A stretch of 30,114 nt of DNA from a virus. Both the position numbers and the translations under genes were made by a program. This document shows positions 22,611 through 29,287 of this stretch, one piece after another. Location of the stretch: positions 1 through 30,114 of the IMG/VR virus record IMGVR_UViG_3300002835_000772; one strand, written 5' to 3'. The first letter of the stretch is position 1. Each line of letters opens with the position of its first letter. Under the pieces are notes generated by a model that did no database searches, was not told the origin of the DNA, and saw only the letters and a list, made by a program, of their open reading frames with translations.

Positions 22611-22614
22611 AAAA

Positions 22615-22650
22615 CCGGTTGACGGATACCGGATCCATGCGAGCCTGCGG
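22615..22650 (+). promoter_or_regulatory. Repeated TTGACG intergenic element, copy 2 (possible promoter)
   Basis: Five bases after a stop codon lies CCGGTTGACG (22615-22624), then ACCGGAT (22628-22634) and GAGCCTG (22641-22647). The order and spacing match copy 1 at 3021 with only scattered differences. It precedes the 22676 gene by about 50 bases and would start the nucleotide-metabolism operon. Confidence 0.42.
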
Positions 22651-22675
22651 AGGACCACCATGCGGAGGCACACGG

Positions 22676-22951
22676 ATGGCGAAGGCAAGGACCACGCTCG
22701 CGGACGCGCTGCACGCGGCGGCAATCGAATCGCAGGCCAAGCCAAAGAGCGGCCTGCTGCCGTGGTATCGGCGGCTGCCGCCCGATCGGCTCGCCGAACT
22801 GGAGGAGATCCGCGACCGGTGGGAACGCGGCGAGTTCGGCCGGCTGACGCAGTGCGAGGCTGCAAAGGTGATCCAGGCGTGGGGGGCGGAGCACGGCCTG
22901 GACATCCCAAAGCGATTGACAATCGCGCGATGGCTCACACGAAAACCCTGA
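22676..22951 (+). CDS. Small helical protein, possible DNA-binding regulator
   Basis: 91 residues. The C-terminal half, GRLTQCEAAKVIQAWGAEHG then LDIPKRLTIARWLTRKP, has the length and helix-turn-helix-like spacing of a small DNA-binding domain ending in a basic tail. The front is a helical segment with LADALHAAAIESQAK and a WYRRLPPDRLAELEEIRDRW motif. GGAGG at 22664-22668 sets the ATG at 22676; the frame is open upstream to 22637 but without such a site. It is followed by, and overlaps, a metallophosphoesterase gene. A regulator or a recruiter of the esterase to DNA are both possible. Confidence 0.55.
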   Translation: MAKARTTLADALHAAAIESQAKPKSGLLPWYRRLPPDRLAELEEIRDRWERGEFGRLTQCEAAKVIQAWGAEHGLDIPKRLTIARWLTRKP

Positions 22952-24117
22952 CAGACCAAATGGCACAAGCCGCCGCCAAAGTCGCAGTCGACGCCGCACC
23001 GGCCGCAGACGCCGAGCAGGTGAAGGTCCGCACTGAGGGCGGCGGCATCGAGGCCCGGTCGTGCTCGCGGACGATCCGCACGGTCGAAGACCTGCTGCGG
23101 CACATCGAGGCCGACCTGACCCGCTACGAGGTGGCGGCGAGCGAGGCGACGAAGTGGGAGGGGATGTCGGCCGACAAGGAGACGGGCCGGCCGATCGTCA
23201 CCGAGCTCTTTCGGGTGTTCGTGCGGCTGCGGCCGAAGGCCGGGCCGAGCGTCCGCGAGTGCGTCGAGGCGATGATCGAGGCGGCGAAGGGGGAGATCCG
23301 GCGGCCGAAGCTGCCGAAGCACAAAAAGACCGCCGGAGAGCTGTGGAGCGTCGTTGTGATGAGCGACCTCCACATGGGAAGCCGATCGTGGCGACACACG
23401 ACAGGTGCCGACTACGACCTGAACATAGCGAGCAAGCTCGTTTCGTCTGCCGCGTCGCGGCTTATTGCGTCTGGAAACAGGCTCGGCATCTGCCGCCGCT
23501 CGATCGTGCTTGCCGGCGACACGCTGCACTTCGACACCGTGCTCGGGACTACGACCGGCGGAACATACCTGGACCGGGATTCCAGGCTGCAAAAGACCAT
23601 AGACGTAGCCTCGGCCTCGATTTTTGGAGTTATCGAGCAGTCAGCAGAAACAGTGCAGACGGATGTTCTAATCGTCCCCGGCAATCACGACTCCGCGCTT
23701 AGTTTTGCTCTGCAAAAAATACTTCTTGAGCGATACAGAAACGACGCCAGGGTTTCGGTGAACAAGGAGTTCACGACCAGAAAGTACATGACATTCGGCG
23801 GCAACCTGATCGGCGTGACTCACGGCGACAAGGCCAAGAAGAAGCTGGCCGGCATCATGGCCCTGGAGGCTTCGGAGTTGTGGTCAAAGTGCCGTCACCG
23901 CGAGTGGCACGTCGGGCACCTCCACCACCAGGCGGCCGAGATCAGCACGATCGACGGAGTGATCGTCAGGACGCACCCGACGATCGTCCCGCCAGATGCG
24001 TGGCATGTGGAGTCTGGCTTCGTTGGCGCTGAACGTGCCATGCAGGGCTTTGTTTACTCGCGTGCCGGCGGGCTGGCTGAAATGCACATGGCATATGTGG
24101 ACAGCGAACATGACTAA
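22930..24117 (+). CDS. Calcineurin-like metallophosphoesterase (phage DNA/nucleotide type)
   Basis: 395 residues from ATG 22930 (or 385 from ATG 22960; neither has a good ribosome binding site). The C-terminal 260 residues carry all metal-binding motifs of the family in order: SDLHMG (D146, H148), AGDTLH (D197), PGNHD (N252, H253), THGD (H298) and GHLHH (H330, H332). These hydrolyse phosphodiester or phosphomonoester bonds on nucleic acids or nucleotides with two metals, often Mn or Fe/Zn. Residues about 45-130 form an added helical domain with VEDLLRHIEADLTRYEVAAS, probably for DNA or partner binding. Phages often carry such enzymes beside nucleotide kinases, as here. It overlaps the preceding gene by 22 bases. 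Confidence 0.88.
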   Translation: MAHTKTLTDQMAQAAAKVAVDAAPAADAEQVKVRTEGGGIEARSCSRTIRTVEDLLRHIEADLTRYEVAASEATKWEGMSADKETGRPIVTELFRVFVRLRPKAGPSVRECVEAMIEAAKGEIRRPKLPKHKKTAGELWSVVVMSDLHMGSRSWRHTTGADYDLNIASKLVSSAASRLIASGNRLGICRRSIVLAGDTLHFDTVLGTTTGGTYLDRDSRLQKTIDVASASIFGVIEQSAETVQTDVLIVPGNHDSALSFALQKILLERYRNDARVSVNKEFTTRKYMTFGGNLIGVTHGDKAKKKLAGIMALEASELWSKCRHREWHVGHLHHQAAEISTIDGVIVRTHPTIVPPDAWHVESGFVGAERAMQGFVYSRAGGLAEMHMAYVDSEHD

Positions 24118-24196
24118 AAAGACGCACGAGCCGAGGGAGAGGCTTGGGCTTATTCAGCACAACAGCGGAGCAAGGAAATGGGCGAGGGCCATATGA
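24110..24196 (+). CDS. Tiny basic ORF linking esterase and kinase genes, uncertain
   Basis: ATG 24110 lies inside the esterase stop region, and this 28-residue basic peptide (core THEPRERLGLIQHNSGARKW) ends in an ATGA overlap with the kinase ATG at 24193. The precise overlaps at both ends match the rest of the operon and favour a real, or at least translated, leader. No family is known. Confidence 0.3.
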   Translation: MTKKTHEPRERLGLIQHNSGARKWARAI

Positions 24197-25194
24197 GCAT
24201 CGAAGAATCCAACCGCATCATCCGCGAGGCAGTGGCGGCCCGCATGGCGGCCACGCCGGCCGACGATCCGAAGCTGGACGGCTACAAGCCGCACCCGCTC
24301 GCCGGCTGCCAGCCGGCCCAGGCCGCCGCCGCGGCGGTGCTCGCGGACGTGTGGCGGGAGCCGGAGGTTGGCTGCACCGCGTGCGAGGGCAGCCCGTTCG
24401 TGGCCAAGGCCCGGACGATGGAGCAGGCCCAGCGGCTCGCCTCGGAGGCGGTGCCGGTGGAGCGGGCCACGCTCGCGGCCGAGCTACCGGCCGAGTTCCT
24501 GGAGAAGATCCGGGGCCTCGACCTGAAGCCCGCCACCGAGACGGCCCCGGCCGAGTTCAAGATCGAGCGGATCGGCGGGAGCATGAGCCCGGAGCAGCTC
24601 GAGGCCGCGTGGGCCGGCATCAAGGCCCGCCGCGAGGAGATGATGGCCCGCGTCCGCGAGCCGGTGGAGGACAGGCTGGCCCGCCGCCGGATCATCGGCA
24701 TCGCCGGCCGGGCCGGGGCCGGGAAGAACACCGTGGCCGAGATGATCCCCGGGGCGTCCGTGGTCGGGTTTGCGGACCCGCTCTATGAAGGGCTGGCCGC
24801 CATGCTGGGCGTGCCAGAAGACATGCTCCGCAGCCGGAGGAACAAGGAAGCGCCGCTGAAGTGGCTCGGCAAGAGTCCGCGGGAGCTGATGCAGACCCTC
24901 GGCACCGAGTGGGGCCGCGGCATGGTGGCACAGGACCTCTGGCTGCGGATCGCGAAACAGCGGATCGAAACCTACGGCGGCACGATCGTTTTCTCGGATG
25001 TGCGGTTCGACAATGAAGCCGAGTGGATCCGCAACCAGGGCGGCGAGGTGTGGCTGGTCATGCGTGACAACGAGACGCACCACACCCACAGCAGCGAAGC
25101 CGGGATCTCGCCCCACCTGATCGACCGCGTGATCGACAACCGCGGCCCGCTCGATCTGACGCGAATGCAGGTCGAGCGACTCCTTGCCGGCTGA
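24193..25194 (+). CDS. Deoxynucleoside monophosphate kinase with an added N-terminal domain
   Basis: 333 residues from ATG 24193 (GAGGG at 24184-24188 and ATGA overlap; ATG 24178 is an alternative). Residues 165-333 form the kinase: P-loop GIAGRAGAGKNTVAEM (169-184), a DPLYEGLAAMLG helix, LMQTLGTEWGR, FSDVRFDNEAEWI (267-279), a HTHSSEAGI lid region and a final DRVIDNRGPLDL. This matches phage dNMP kinases of the T4 gp1 type, which convert dNMPs to dNDPs for phage DNA synthesis. Phage members are usually about 180-240 residues. The extra 165 residues have a CxxC (C61, C64) and helical blocks (LEAAWAGIKARREEM), and no recognised function; a binding or zinc-knuckle module is possible. Confidence 0.85.
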   Translation: MSIEESNRIIREAVAARMAATPADDPKLDGYKPHPLAGCQPAQAAAAAVLADVWREPEVGCTACEGSPFVAKARTMEQAQRLASEAVPVERATLAAELPAEFLEKIRGLDLKPATETAPAEFKIERIGGSMSPEQLEAAWAGIKARREEMMARVREPVEDRLARRRIIGIAGRAGAGKNTVAEMIPGASVVGFADPLYEGLAAMLGVPEDMLRSRRNKEAPLKWLGKSPRELMQTLGTEWGRGMVAQDLWLRIAKQRIETYGGTIVFSDVRFDNEAEWIRNQGGEVWLVMRDNETHHTHSSEAGISPHLIDRVIDNRGPLDLTRMQVERLLAG

Positions 25195-25217
25195 CCCCAA
25201 AGGACCGACCGCCCAGT

Positions 25218-25232
25218 GGCCGCTCCGCGGCC
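25218..25232 (+). other. Short GC hairpin after the kinase gene
   Basis: GGCCGC (25218-25223) and GCGGCC (25227-25232) form a perfect stem with a three-base loop, 23 bases after the stop. No T-run follows, so it is at best a weak or partial terminator. Confidence 0.4.
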
Positions 25233-25253
25233 CGGGGCACAACTGGACGCCCG

Positions 25254-25259
25254 TACAAT
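25254..25259 (+). promoter_or_regulatory. Possible promoter (-10-like TACAAT) before the exit-gene run
   Basis: TACAAT is preceded 12 bases upstream by GGCACA (25236-25241) and CCCGGGG. The start of the next gene (GTG 25281) lies 21 bases downstream, with AAGGA at 25268-25272 in between. It looks like a short-leader promoter for the exit-gene run; the -35 element is not convincing. Confidence 0.45.
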
Positions 25260-25280
25260 GATGGCAGAAGGAACGCGGCC

Positions 25281-25550
25281 GTGAGAACCCGAGAGGATTC
25301 GCAGTTTCGGCACACGGCCCGCGGTCGCGAGGTCGTCGCGCCGGCAGGCGAGTCGGCAAACCACGTTCACGTTCCGACATCTTCACGGGTCGGCATCGGC
25401 TCGATCACCAGCCGCAAGGCCAACACGCTGACGTTTTTCGAGCGGCTGGCCCTGGAGTTGTCCGGGGCCGGCGATCCATCGCAGGCCATCGTCCCGTTTT
25501 GCACACCCGCCCAAGCCAAGCAGCTCTACGACGAAGGGAAGCTCCAATGA
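25281..25550 (+). CDS. Small protein, unknown, first of the exit-gene run
   Basis: 89 residues from GTG 25281, the only start consistent with the AAGGA ribosome binding site. A basic, polar N-terminal half (TREDSQFRHTARGREVVAP, HVHVPTSSRVGIGS) is followed by a helix (ANTLTFFERLALELSGAGD) and an end PAQAKQLYDEGKLQ that has a helical, membrane-associating look. No signal peptide or transmembrane segment is evident. It is coupled to the next gene by ATGA. Its place directly after a possible promoter suggests regulation or structure rather than enzymatic lysis. Confidence 0.55.
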   Translation: MRTREDSQFRHTARGREVVAPAGESANHVHVPTSSRVGIGSITSRKANTLTFFERLALELSGAGDPSQAIVPFCTPAQAKQLYDEGKLQ

Positions 25551-25924
25551 TCTCCGACGCCCCGCTGACCGTCGCCGCCAACGGTTCGACCTCCGCCTTC
25601 GGCAGGGCGGCTGCTTTCATCGAGACGGCCAAGGTCGCAGCCTCCGACGGGCTGACCTGGCGTGAGTTCGGCGAGCTCATGGTGGCCCTGCTGCGGCTGC
25701 TGACCGAAGCCTACGACGGCGTGGTCACGATGACCGGCGAGCAGAAGAAGGCGGCCGTGCTGGAGGCGGTCGGCCAGCTGTTCGACGCCCTGGCCGACAA
25801 GGCGGTACCGACGCTGGCGTGGCCGCTGTGGGTGATCGCTAAGCCTGCGGTGCGGTCGCTCGTGCTGGCCATCGCGGCCGGGGCTGTGGAGCAGGTGCTG
25901 CCGCTGGTTCGCGGGGTGGCGTGA
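25547..25924 (+). CDS. Small helical, partly hydrophobic protein (possible holin/antiholin)
   Basis: 125 residues starting in the ATGA overlap. Helical throughout: GRAAAFIETAKVAASDGLTW, FGELMVALLRLLTEAYDGVV, EQKKAAVLEAVGQLFDALAD, and a hydrophobic C-terminal half with VPTLAWPLWVIAKPAVRSL and VLAIAAGAVEQVLPLVRG, which could form one or two membrane-inserted helices. Phage lysis regions commonly start with such membrane proteins, but no holin family is recognised. It is tightly coupled (TGATG) to the next small gene. Confidence 0.5.
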   Translation: MISDAPLTVAANGSTSAFGRAAAFIETAKVAASDGLTWREFGELMVALLRLLTEAYDGVVTMTGEQKKAAVLEAVGQLFDALADKAVPTLAWPLWVIAKPAVRSLVLAIAAGAVEQVLPLVRGVA

Positions 25925-26184
25925 TGCTGGCGGAACTGAAGCTCCTCCGCGAGTGGGCACCGGCGATCGGCTACGCCCGGCGGTACGCCGCGGCGGCCGA
26001 CGTTCGCGAGCGGTCGCAGGTGGTGGCGGACGGCCTGGAGTGGGCCGCCTCGCGGACTGCCAGCCGGCTCGACGACCGGCTCGCCAAGCGGCTGGCCGCG
26101 GTGCTCCACACCGAAGAGGGCGTGGCCCTCGTCCGCGAGATCCTCGACATCCTCGACACGTTGCCCCAGGAGCCCGCCCCGTGA
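25924..26184 (+). CDS. Small helical protein of the exit-gene run
   Basis: 86 residues, almost wholly alpha: MLAELKLLREWAPAIGYARR, RERSQVVADGLEWAA, DDRLAKRLAAVLHTEEGV, LVREILDILDTLP. No transmembrane segment or catalytic motif is visible. It overlaps its neighbours on both sides (TGATG upstream, GTGA downstream), so it is probably translated in step with them and may form a complex. No family is recognised. Its charged amphipathic helices fit a coiled-coil adaptor or a soluble partner of the membrane proteins around it. Confidence 0.5.
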   Translation: MLAELKLLREWAPAIGYARRYAAAADVRERSQVVADGLEWAASRTASRLDDRLAKRLAAVLHTEEGVALVREILDILDTLPQEPAP

Positions 26185-26423
26185 ACGTCCTGCCCTACCT
26201 CCAGGCTGCCGCCGGTGTCGGCCTCGTGATCTACGCCGTGGTCGTGCTGGCCCAACGGGTGCGGCTGCCGCGGGCGACCCGCGAGCGGGCGCCGGTCGAC
26301 GACCTGCGGCTCGTCATCGACCTCGCGGCCCGGCTGCGGGACAAGGGCCACCACCAGGCGGTCGCGGTGTGCGAGCAGCTGACCCACGAACTGCTGAAGC
26401 CCACGGAGCCCGTCAAGCCGTGA
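26181..26423 (+). CDS. Single-pass membrane protein of the exit-gene run
   Basis: 80 residues from GTG 26181 (GTGA overlap). The N-terminal segment YLQAAAGVGLVIYAVVVLAQ is a clear transmembrane helix, followed by RVRLPRATRERAP and a cytoplasmic-like helix (DDLRLVIDLAARLRDKGHHQ, AVCEQLTHELLKPTE). The positive-inside pattern places the N-terminus outside. A single-TM protein with a soluble charged tail in a lysis region could be a spanin-like or holin-associated factor, but the sequence alone does not prove that. Confidence 0.55.
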   Translation: MNVLPYLQAAAGVGLVIYAVVVLAQRVRLPRATRERAPVDDLRLVIDLAARLRDKGHHQAVAVCEQLTHELLKPTEPVKP

Positions 26424-26797
26424 GGCCGTTCGTCCTGCTCGCCCTGGGGCTCCTGCTCCTCGCCGGCCCGCTGCCGGCGTGGCACGGGGGCGGCACCGCT
26501 GTGGTGGCGCAGACCGCCACGGCGGCCGTGTACGTCTACGAGAAGGACGCCACGGCCGTGCCGCCCGGCGTCACGGTTGGCCTCAACCGGTTGAACCGCG
26601 AGCGGCAAATCCTGGCCACGCTCGTGGAGGCCGACGCCACAGATGGCGACGGAGACGTGCCGGATCAGTACCGGGCCGCGGTGGAGGCCGCCAAGGCCAA
26701 GGGCCTCCCGGCCCTGGTCGTGCTGTCGGGCTCGACCGTGCTGTCGATCGTGAAGGCCCCGACCGATGCCGACGCCGTCGTGAGGGCCGTGCCGTGA
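26420..26797 (+). CDS. Small secreted protein, unknown function
   Basis: 125 residues from GTG 26420 (GTGA overlap). A strong signal peptide: basic MRP, then FVLLALGLLLLAGPLPAW, and a likely cleavage region near AWHG. The mature part is mixed alpha/beta with alternating strand and helix (TAAVYVYEKD, PPGVTVGLNRLNRERQILAT, DVPDQYRAAVEAAKAKG, LPALVVLSGSTVLSIVKAP), vaguely like a thioredoxin-type layout but without a CxxC. It ends six bases before an antisense HNH gene. Export suggests an action on the cell envelope at infection or exit. Confidence 0.6.
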   Translation: MRPFVLLALGLLLLAGPLPAWHGGGTAVVAQTATAAVYVYEKDATAVPPGVTVGLNRLNRERQILATLVEADATDGDGDVPDQYRAAVEAAKAKGLPALVVLSGSTVLSIVKAPTDADAVVRAVP

Positions 26798-26802
26798 TGA
26801 CA

Positions 26803-27561
26803 CTACGCTGTTCGGTTCTTCAGGCTGCGGCGCGTGTTCAGCTGCTGCTCGCTGTCAGTTGCCCACCGGCAGTTGCATGCGGTGATTCCACGTTGACGGC
26901 AGTCGCCGCACTTACCGCAGCAGTATCCGCCGTCGTTGTCGATCCGGTCGATGCTCTTCCCATTGGGCCGGTCGCCCATGTCGGAGAAGAATGCACTGAA
27001 CGAGTCACGCCATCGAGCGCACACGAATATTCCTCGCGCGCCGTACTTGTAGTACGAGCAGTGCCTCGTGTTGTGACATCGCCCAACCATCGTCTTCCAG
27101 GCGTTGTAAATCGCGGTCTTGCTCATTCCGTGGGTAGTGCTTGCTTGCGACAACAGATCATTGTGGAGACACCCACAACTGCGGGTGGCACCGGACTTCA
27201 GCGCCGCGGCCTGCACCACGCTCTCCGCTCCGCATTCGCACTGGCACAGCCAGAACGCGCCCGGCTTTCCAGCGCGAGACGTAAGCCTCAGCGCGGCCAA
27301 CTTCCCGAACGTGCGGCCGGAAAGATTCTCGGTGTATCGCTCTCGCGCCAGTTCGGCACGAAGGCATCCGCAGCTTTCTGTGGTTCCGCTGACGAGCCCA
27401 GCCGTTATGACTTCAGTGACCTTCCCACAGTCACATTGACAAAGCCAGCGTCGCTTCTTGCTGCGCACTCCGGCAAAGGACAGGACCGTCAGCCTGCCGA
27501 AGCGCATCCCGGACAGCTGGTGAATCTTCGACGGTCGTGCGTTACCATTTCCGGAAGCCAT
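26803..27561 (-). CDS. HNH homing endonuclease with two zinc-ribbon modules
   Basis: 252 residues, the only minus-strand gene. It starts at the ATG with complement at 27559-27561 (GTGGAGG ribosome binding site upstream). Two similar DNA-binding modules lie in the first 130 residues: GRLTVLSF...RRWLCQCDCGK...ESCGCL and GKLAALRL...FWLCQCECGA...RSCGCL. Then comes the HNH segment: TTHGMSKTAIYNAWKTMVGR, KYGARGIFVCARW, GDRPNGKSIDRIDNDGGYCC and NCRWATDSEQQLNTRR. The CCGKCGDCRQRG insert is a known zinc-holding variant. Such free-standing enzymes cut DNA lacking the gene and spread by repair. It sits between a small secreted-protein gene and the papain-like gene, orientation opposite to all neighbours. 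Confidence 0.9.
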   Translation of the reverse strand: MASGNGNARPSKIHQLSGMRFGRLTVLSFAGVRSKKRRWLCQCDCGKVTEVITAGLVSGTTESCGCLRAELARERYTENLSGRTFGKLAALRLTSRAGKPGAFWLCQCECGAESVVQAAALKSGATRSCGCLHNDLLSQASTTHGMSKTAIYNAWKTMVGRCHNTRHCSYYKYGARGIFVCARWRDSFSAFFSDMGDRPNGKSIDRIDNDGGYCCGKCGDCRQRGITACNCRWATDSEQQLNTRRSLKNRTA

Positions 27562-27662
27562 GATGCGAACCTCCACGAGGGTTTGCTTGTGGTCAGAGCC
27601 GGCTGGCGTTACCGCGCCTGTCCGGCTCGCCCCATTCTAGGGCAAAGAGTGGGGGTGCTGTC

Positions 27663-28538
27663 ATGATCGATCCGAGTCTGATCGACGTTTTTCCGATCGA
27701 CGAGCACGACGGCTACCCGGACCACCTCGCGGCCGAGGACACGACCGACGCGCTCCGCGATGCCTGCGGCAACGCCTCGCGGGAGTTCCCCAAGAGCCTG
27801 TGGATCGAGCCGCGCGAGTGGGCCGAGCGGGCCGCCGAGAACGACCGGCACGGCTTGTGGGCGATGAACTACCTCGACCGGTTCACGAACCAGACGCCGA
27901 CCCACGAATGCACCTGCCACAGCCTTCGGGCCAACCTGGAGGCCGCCCGCAACCGGGCACGCGGGCTGATCTACGCCGGCCCGAAGGTGGGCGAGCGGTA
28001 CGCCGAGTCGGGGGCGGCAGGCAGCGTCTGGCTGTCGCCGCTGAGCGTCTACGCCGAGGCCAACCCGGACCGCTGGGGCGGGGCGAACGTGCGGCAGGTG
28101 CTGGAGATCGCCGTCCGCCGTGGGATGCTGCCCGACAAGGTGCAGCCGCGGGACTACGCCTTCCGGCATTCGCTCACGGGCACGAGCGGCCGCGGCAACA
28201 ACAACCAGAGCGGCGGCCAGTGGGTGCCGGTCTCGCGGTTCCCCGATGGCTGGCAAGAGACTGCCAGGATGTTTCGCCCGCTCGAGGTGATCTTCCCCGA
28301 GTCCTACGAAGAGGCCGTCTGCTGCGTGCTCCACGGCCTGGCCGTGAGCGTGGGCCGCAACGGCCACGCGGTGCCATGGGCCAAGTGGATCGCCGACCAG
28401 CGGCTCATGGCCTACGCCGACAGCTACGACGTGGTCAGGTACGACTCCGAACGGACTGCCCGGTCAGCCTGGCGTGGATCGTTCGCCATCGCCAGCTGCA
28501 CACTCCCCGACGACTGGAGCCGGCCAGCGGCCGGGTGA
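27663..28538 (+). CDS. Papain-like (C1-type fold) cysteine peptidase, predicted
   Basis: 291 residues. FTNQTPTHECTCHSL puts Asn-Gln-x5-Cys (N76, Q77, C83) at the same spacing as papain's N18/Q19-C25 oxyanion-hole and nucleophile motif. Near the C-terminus GRNGHAVPWAKWIADQRLMA supplies the catalytic-type His (H235), and YADSYDVV an Asp (D253) in the place of the papain Asn/Asp. The order Q-C-H-D/N is that of clan CA peptidases. Two cysteines (C83, C85) sit close together, and C220/C221 could add a structural bond. There is no signal peptide; it could exit through the holin or act in the virion. GGGGGTG precedes the ATG. The fold is inferred by motif spacing only. It is followed two bases later by the trypsin-like gene. 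Confidence 0.55.
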   Translation: MIDPSLIDVFPIDEHDGYPDHLAAEDTTDALRDACGNASREFPKSLWIEPREWAERAAENDRHGLWAMNYLDRFTNQTPTHECTCHSLRANLEAARNRARGLIYAGPKVGERYAESGAAGSVWLSPLSVYAEANPDRWGGANVRQVLEIAVRRGMLPDKVQPRDYAFRHSLTGTSGRGNNNQSGGQWVPVSRFPDGWQETARMFRPLEVIFPESYEEAVCCVLHGLAVSVGRNGHAVPWAKWIADQRLMAYADSYDVVRYDSERTARSAWRGSFAIASCTLPDDWSRPAAG

Positions 28539-28540
28539 CC

Positions 28541-29287
28541 ATGCGAACGCTCGCCATCGTCCTGGCTCTCCTCGCCGGCATCGCCGCCGGGGCCGAGTGC
28601 CCCAACTGCCACGGCGAGCGGATCGTCGGGCCGGCCCCGGTGCGGCTCCCCTGCCCCGTCTGCGACGGTGCCGGCGAGCTACCCGACAAGGTGGCGGCCG
28701 AGCCCGCCCACCGGGCGGCGGTCGTGCGGGTGACGGCGGCCGAGGGCAACGTGCGACACAGCGGCTCGGGCGTGCTCGTGAGCGTCACCGGATCCACGGG
28801 CACCATCCTCACGAACTGGCACGTCATCCGCGACGGCAAGGATGGCGTGGTGGTCAAGTGGCCAAACGGCACGACCACGCCGGCGAAGGTGCAGGCATCC
28901 GACACGGTTTGGGATCTCGCGGCCCTGGCGGTGGCGAACCCGCCGGCCGCCCCGGTGCCGGTGGCGGTGCAGGCCCCGCGGATCGGCGACCGGCTGACGA
29001 TCGCCGGCTACGGCCCGGACGGCAAGTACCTCGAGCAGACAGGAGCGGTGACGCTCTACGCCTCCCCGGGCCGGGGCCGTGGCGGGCCGCCGCAGCTGGT
29101 TGAGATGAAGGCCGCCGCCAGGCAGGGCGACAGCGGCGGGCCGATGCTCAACGCCGACGGCCATGTGGCCGGCGTGCTGTTCGGCTCGATCAACGGCCGC
29201 ACGATCGGCAGCTGCTCCACGCGGGTGGCAGCGTTTCTCGCGGGCGATGCGATCGCCTGCTCCGATGGGAGATGCAAAACGAAATGA
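28541..29287 (+). CDS. Secreted trypsin-like serine protease with a zinc-finger-like N-domain
   Basis: 248 residues. A signal peptide (MRTLAIVLALLAGIAAGA) is followed by two CxxCxGxG-like knuckles (C20, C23 and C38, C41) like those of DnaJ. Then comes an S1/HtrA-type protease domain with a full catalytic triad in correct contexts: TNWHVIRD (H94), VWDLAALAV (D125) and QGDSGGPM (S198). The sequence IAGYGPDGKYLEQTGAVTLY fits the strands between them. Extracellular serine proteases are unusual in phage late operons. No transmembrane anchor is seen. It starts two bases after the previous stop and overlaps the next gene by ATGA, so it is part of the same expression unit. Substrate is unknown; cell-wall or surface protein is plausible. 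Confidence 0.88.
   Translation: MRTLAIVLALLAGIAAGAECPNCHGERIVGPAPVRLPCPVCDGAGELPDKVAAEPAHRAAVVRVTAAEGNVRHSGSGVLVSVTGSTGTILTNWHVIRDGKDGVVVKWPNGTTTPAKVQASDTVWDLAALAVANPPAAPVPVAVQAPRIGDRLTIAGYGPDGKYLEQTGAVTLYASPGRGRGGPPQLVEMKAAARQGDSGGPMLNADGHVAGVLFGSINGRTIGSCSTRVAAFLAGDAIACSDGRCKTK

Noticed and set aside
26479-27666. Plus-strand frame of 395 codons across the HNH region
   Set aside because: It runs antisense to the HNH gene with its clear zinc and HNH motifs, and out of frame with the secreted-protein gene.
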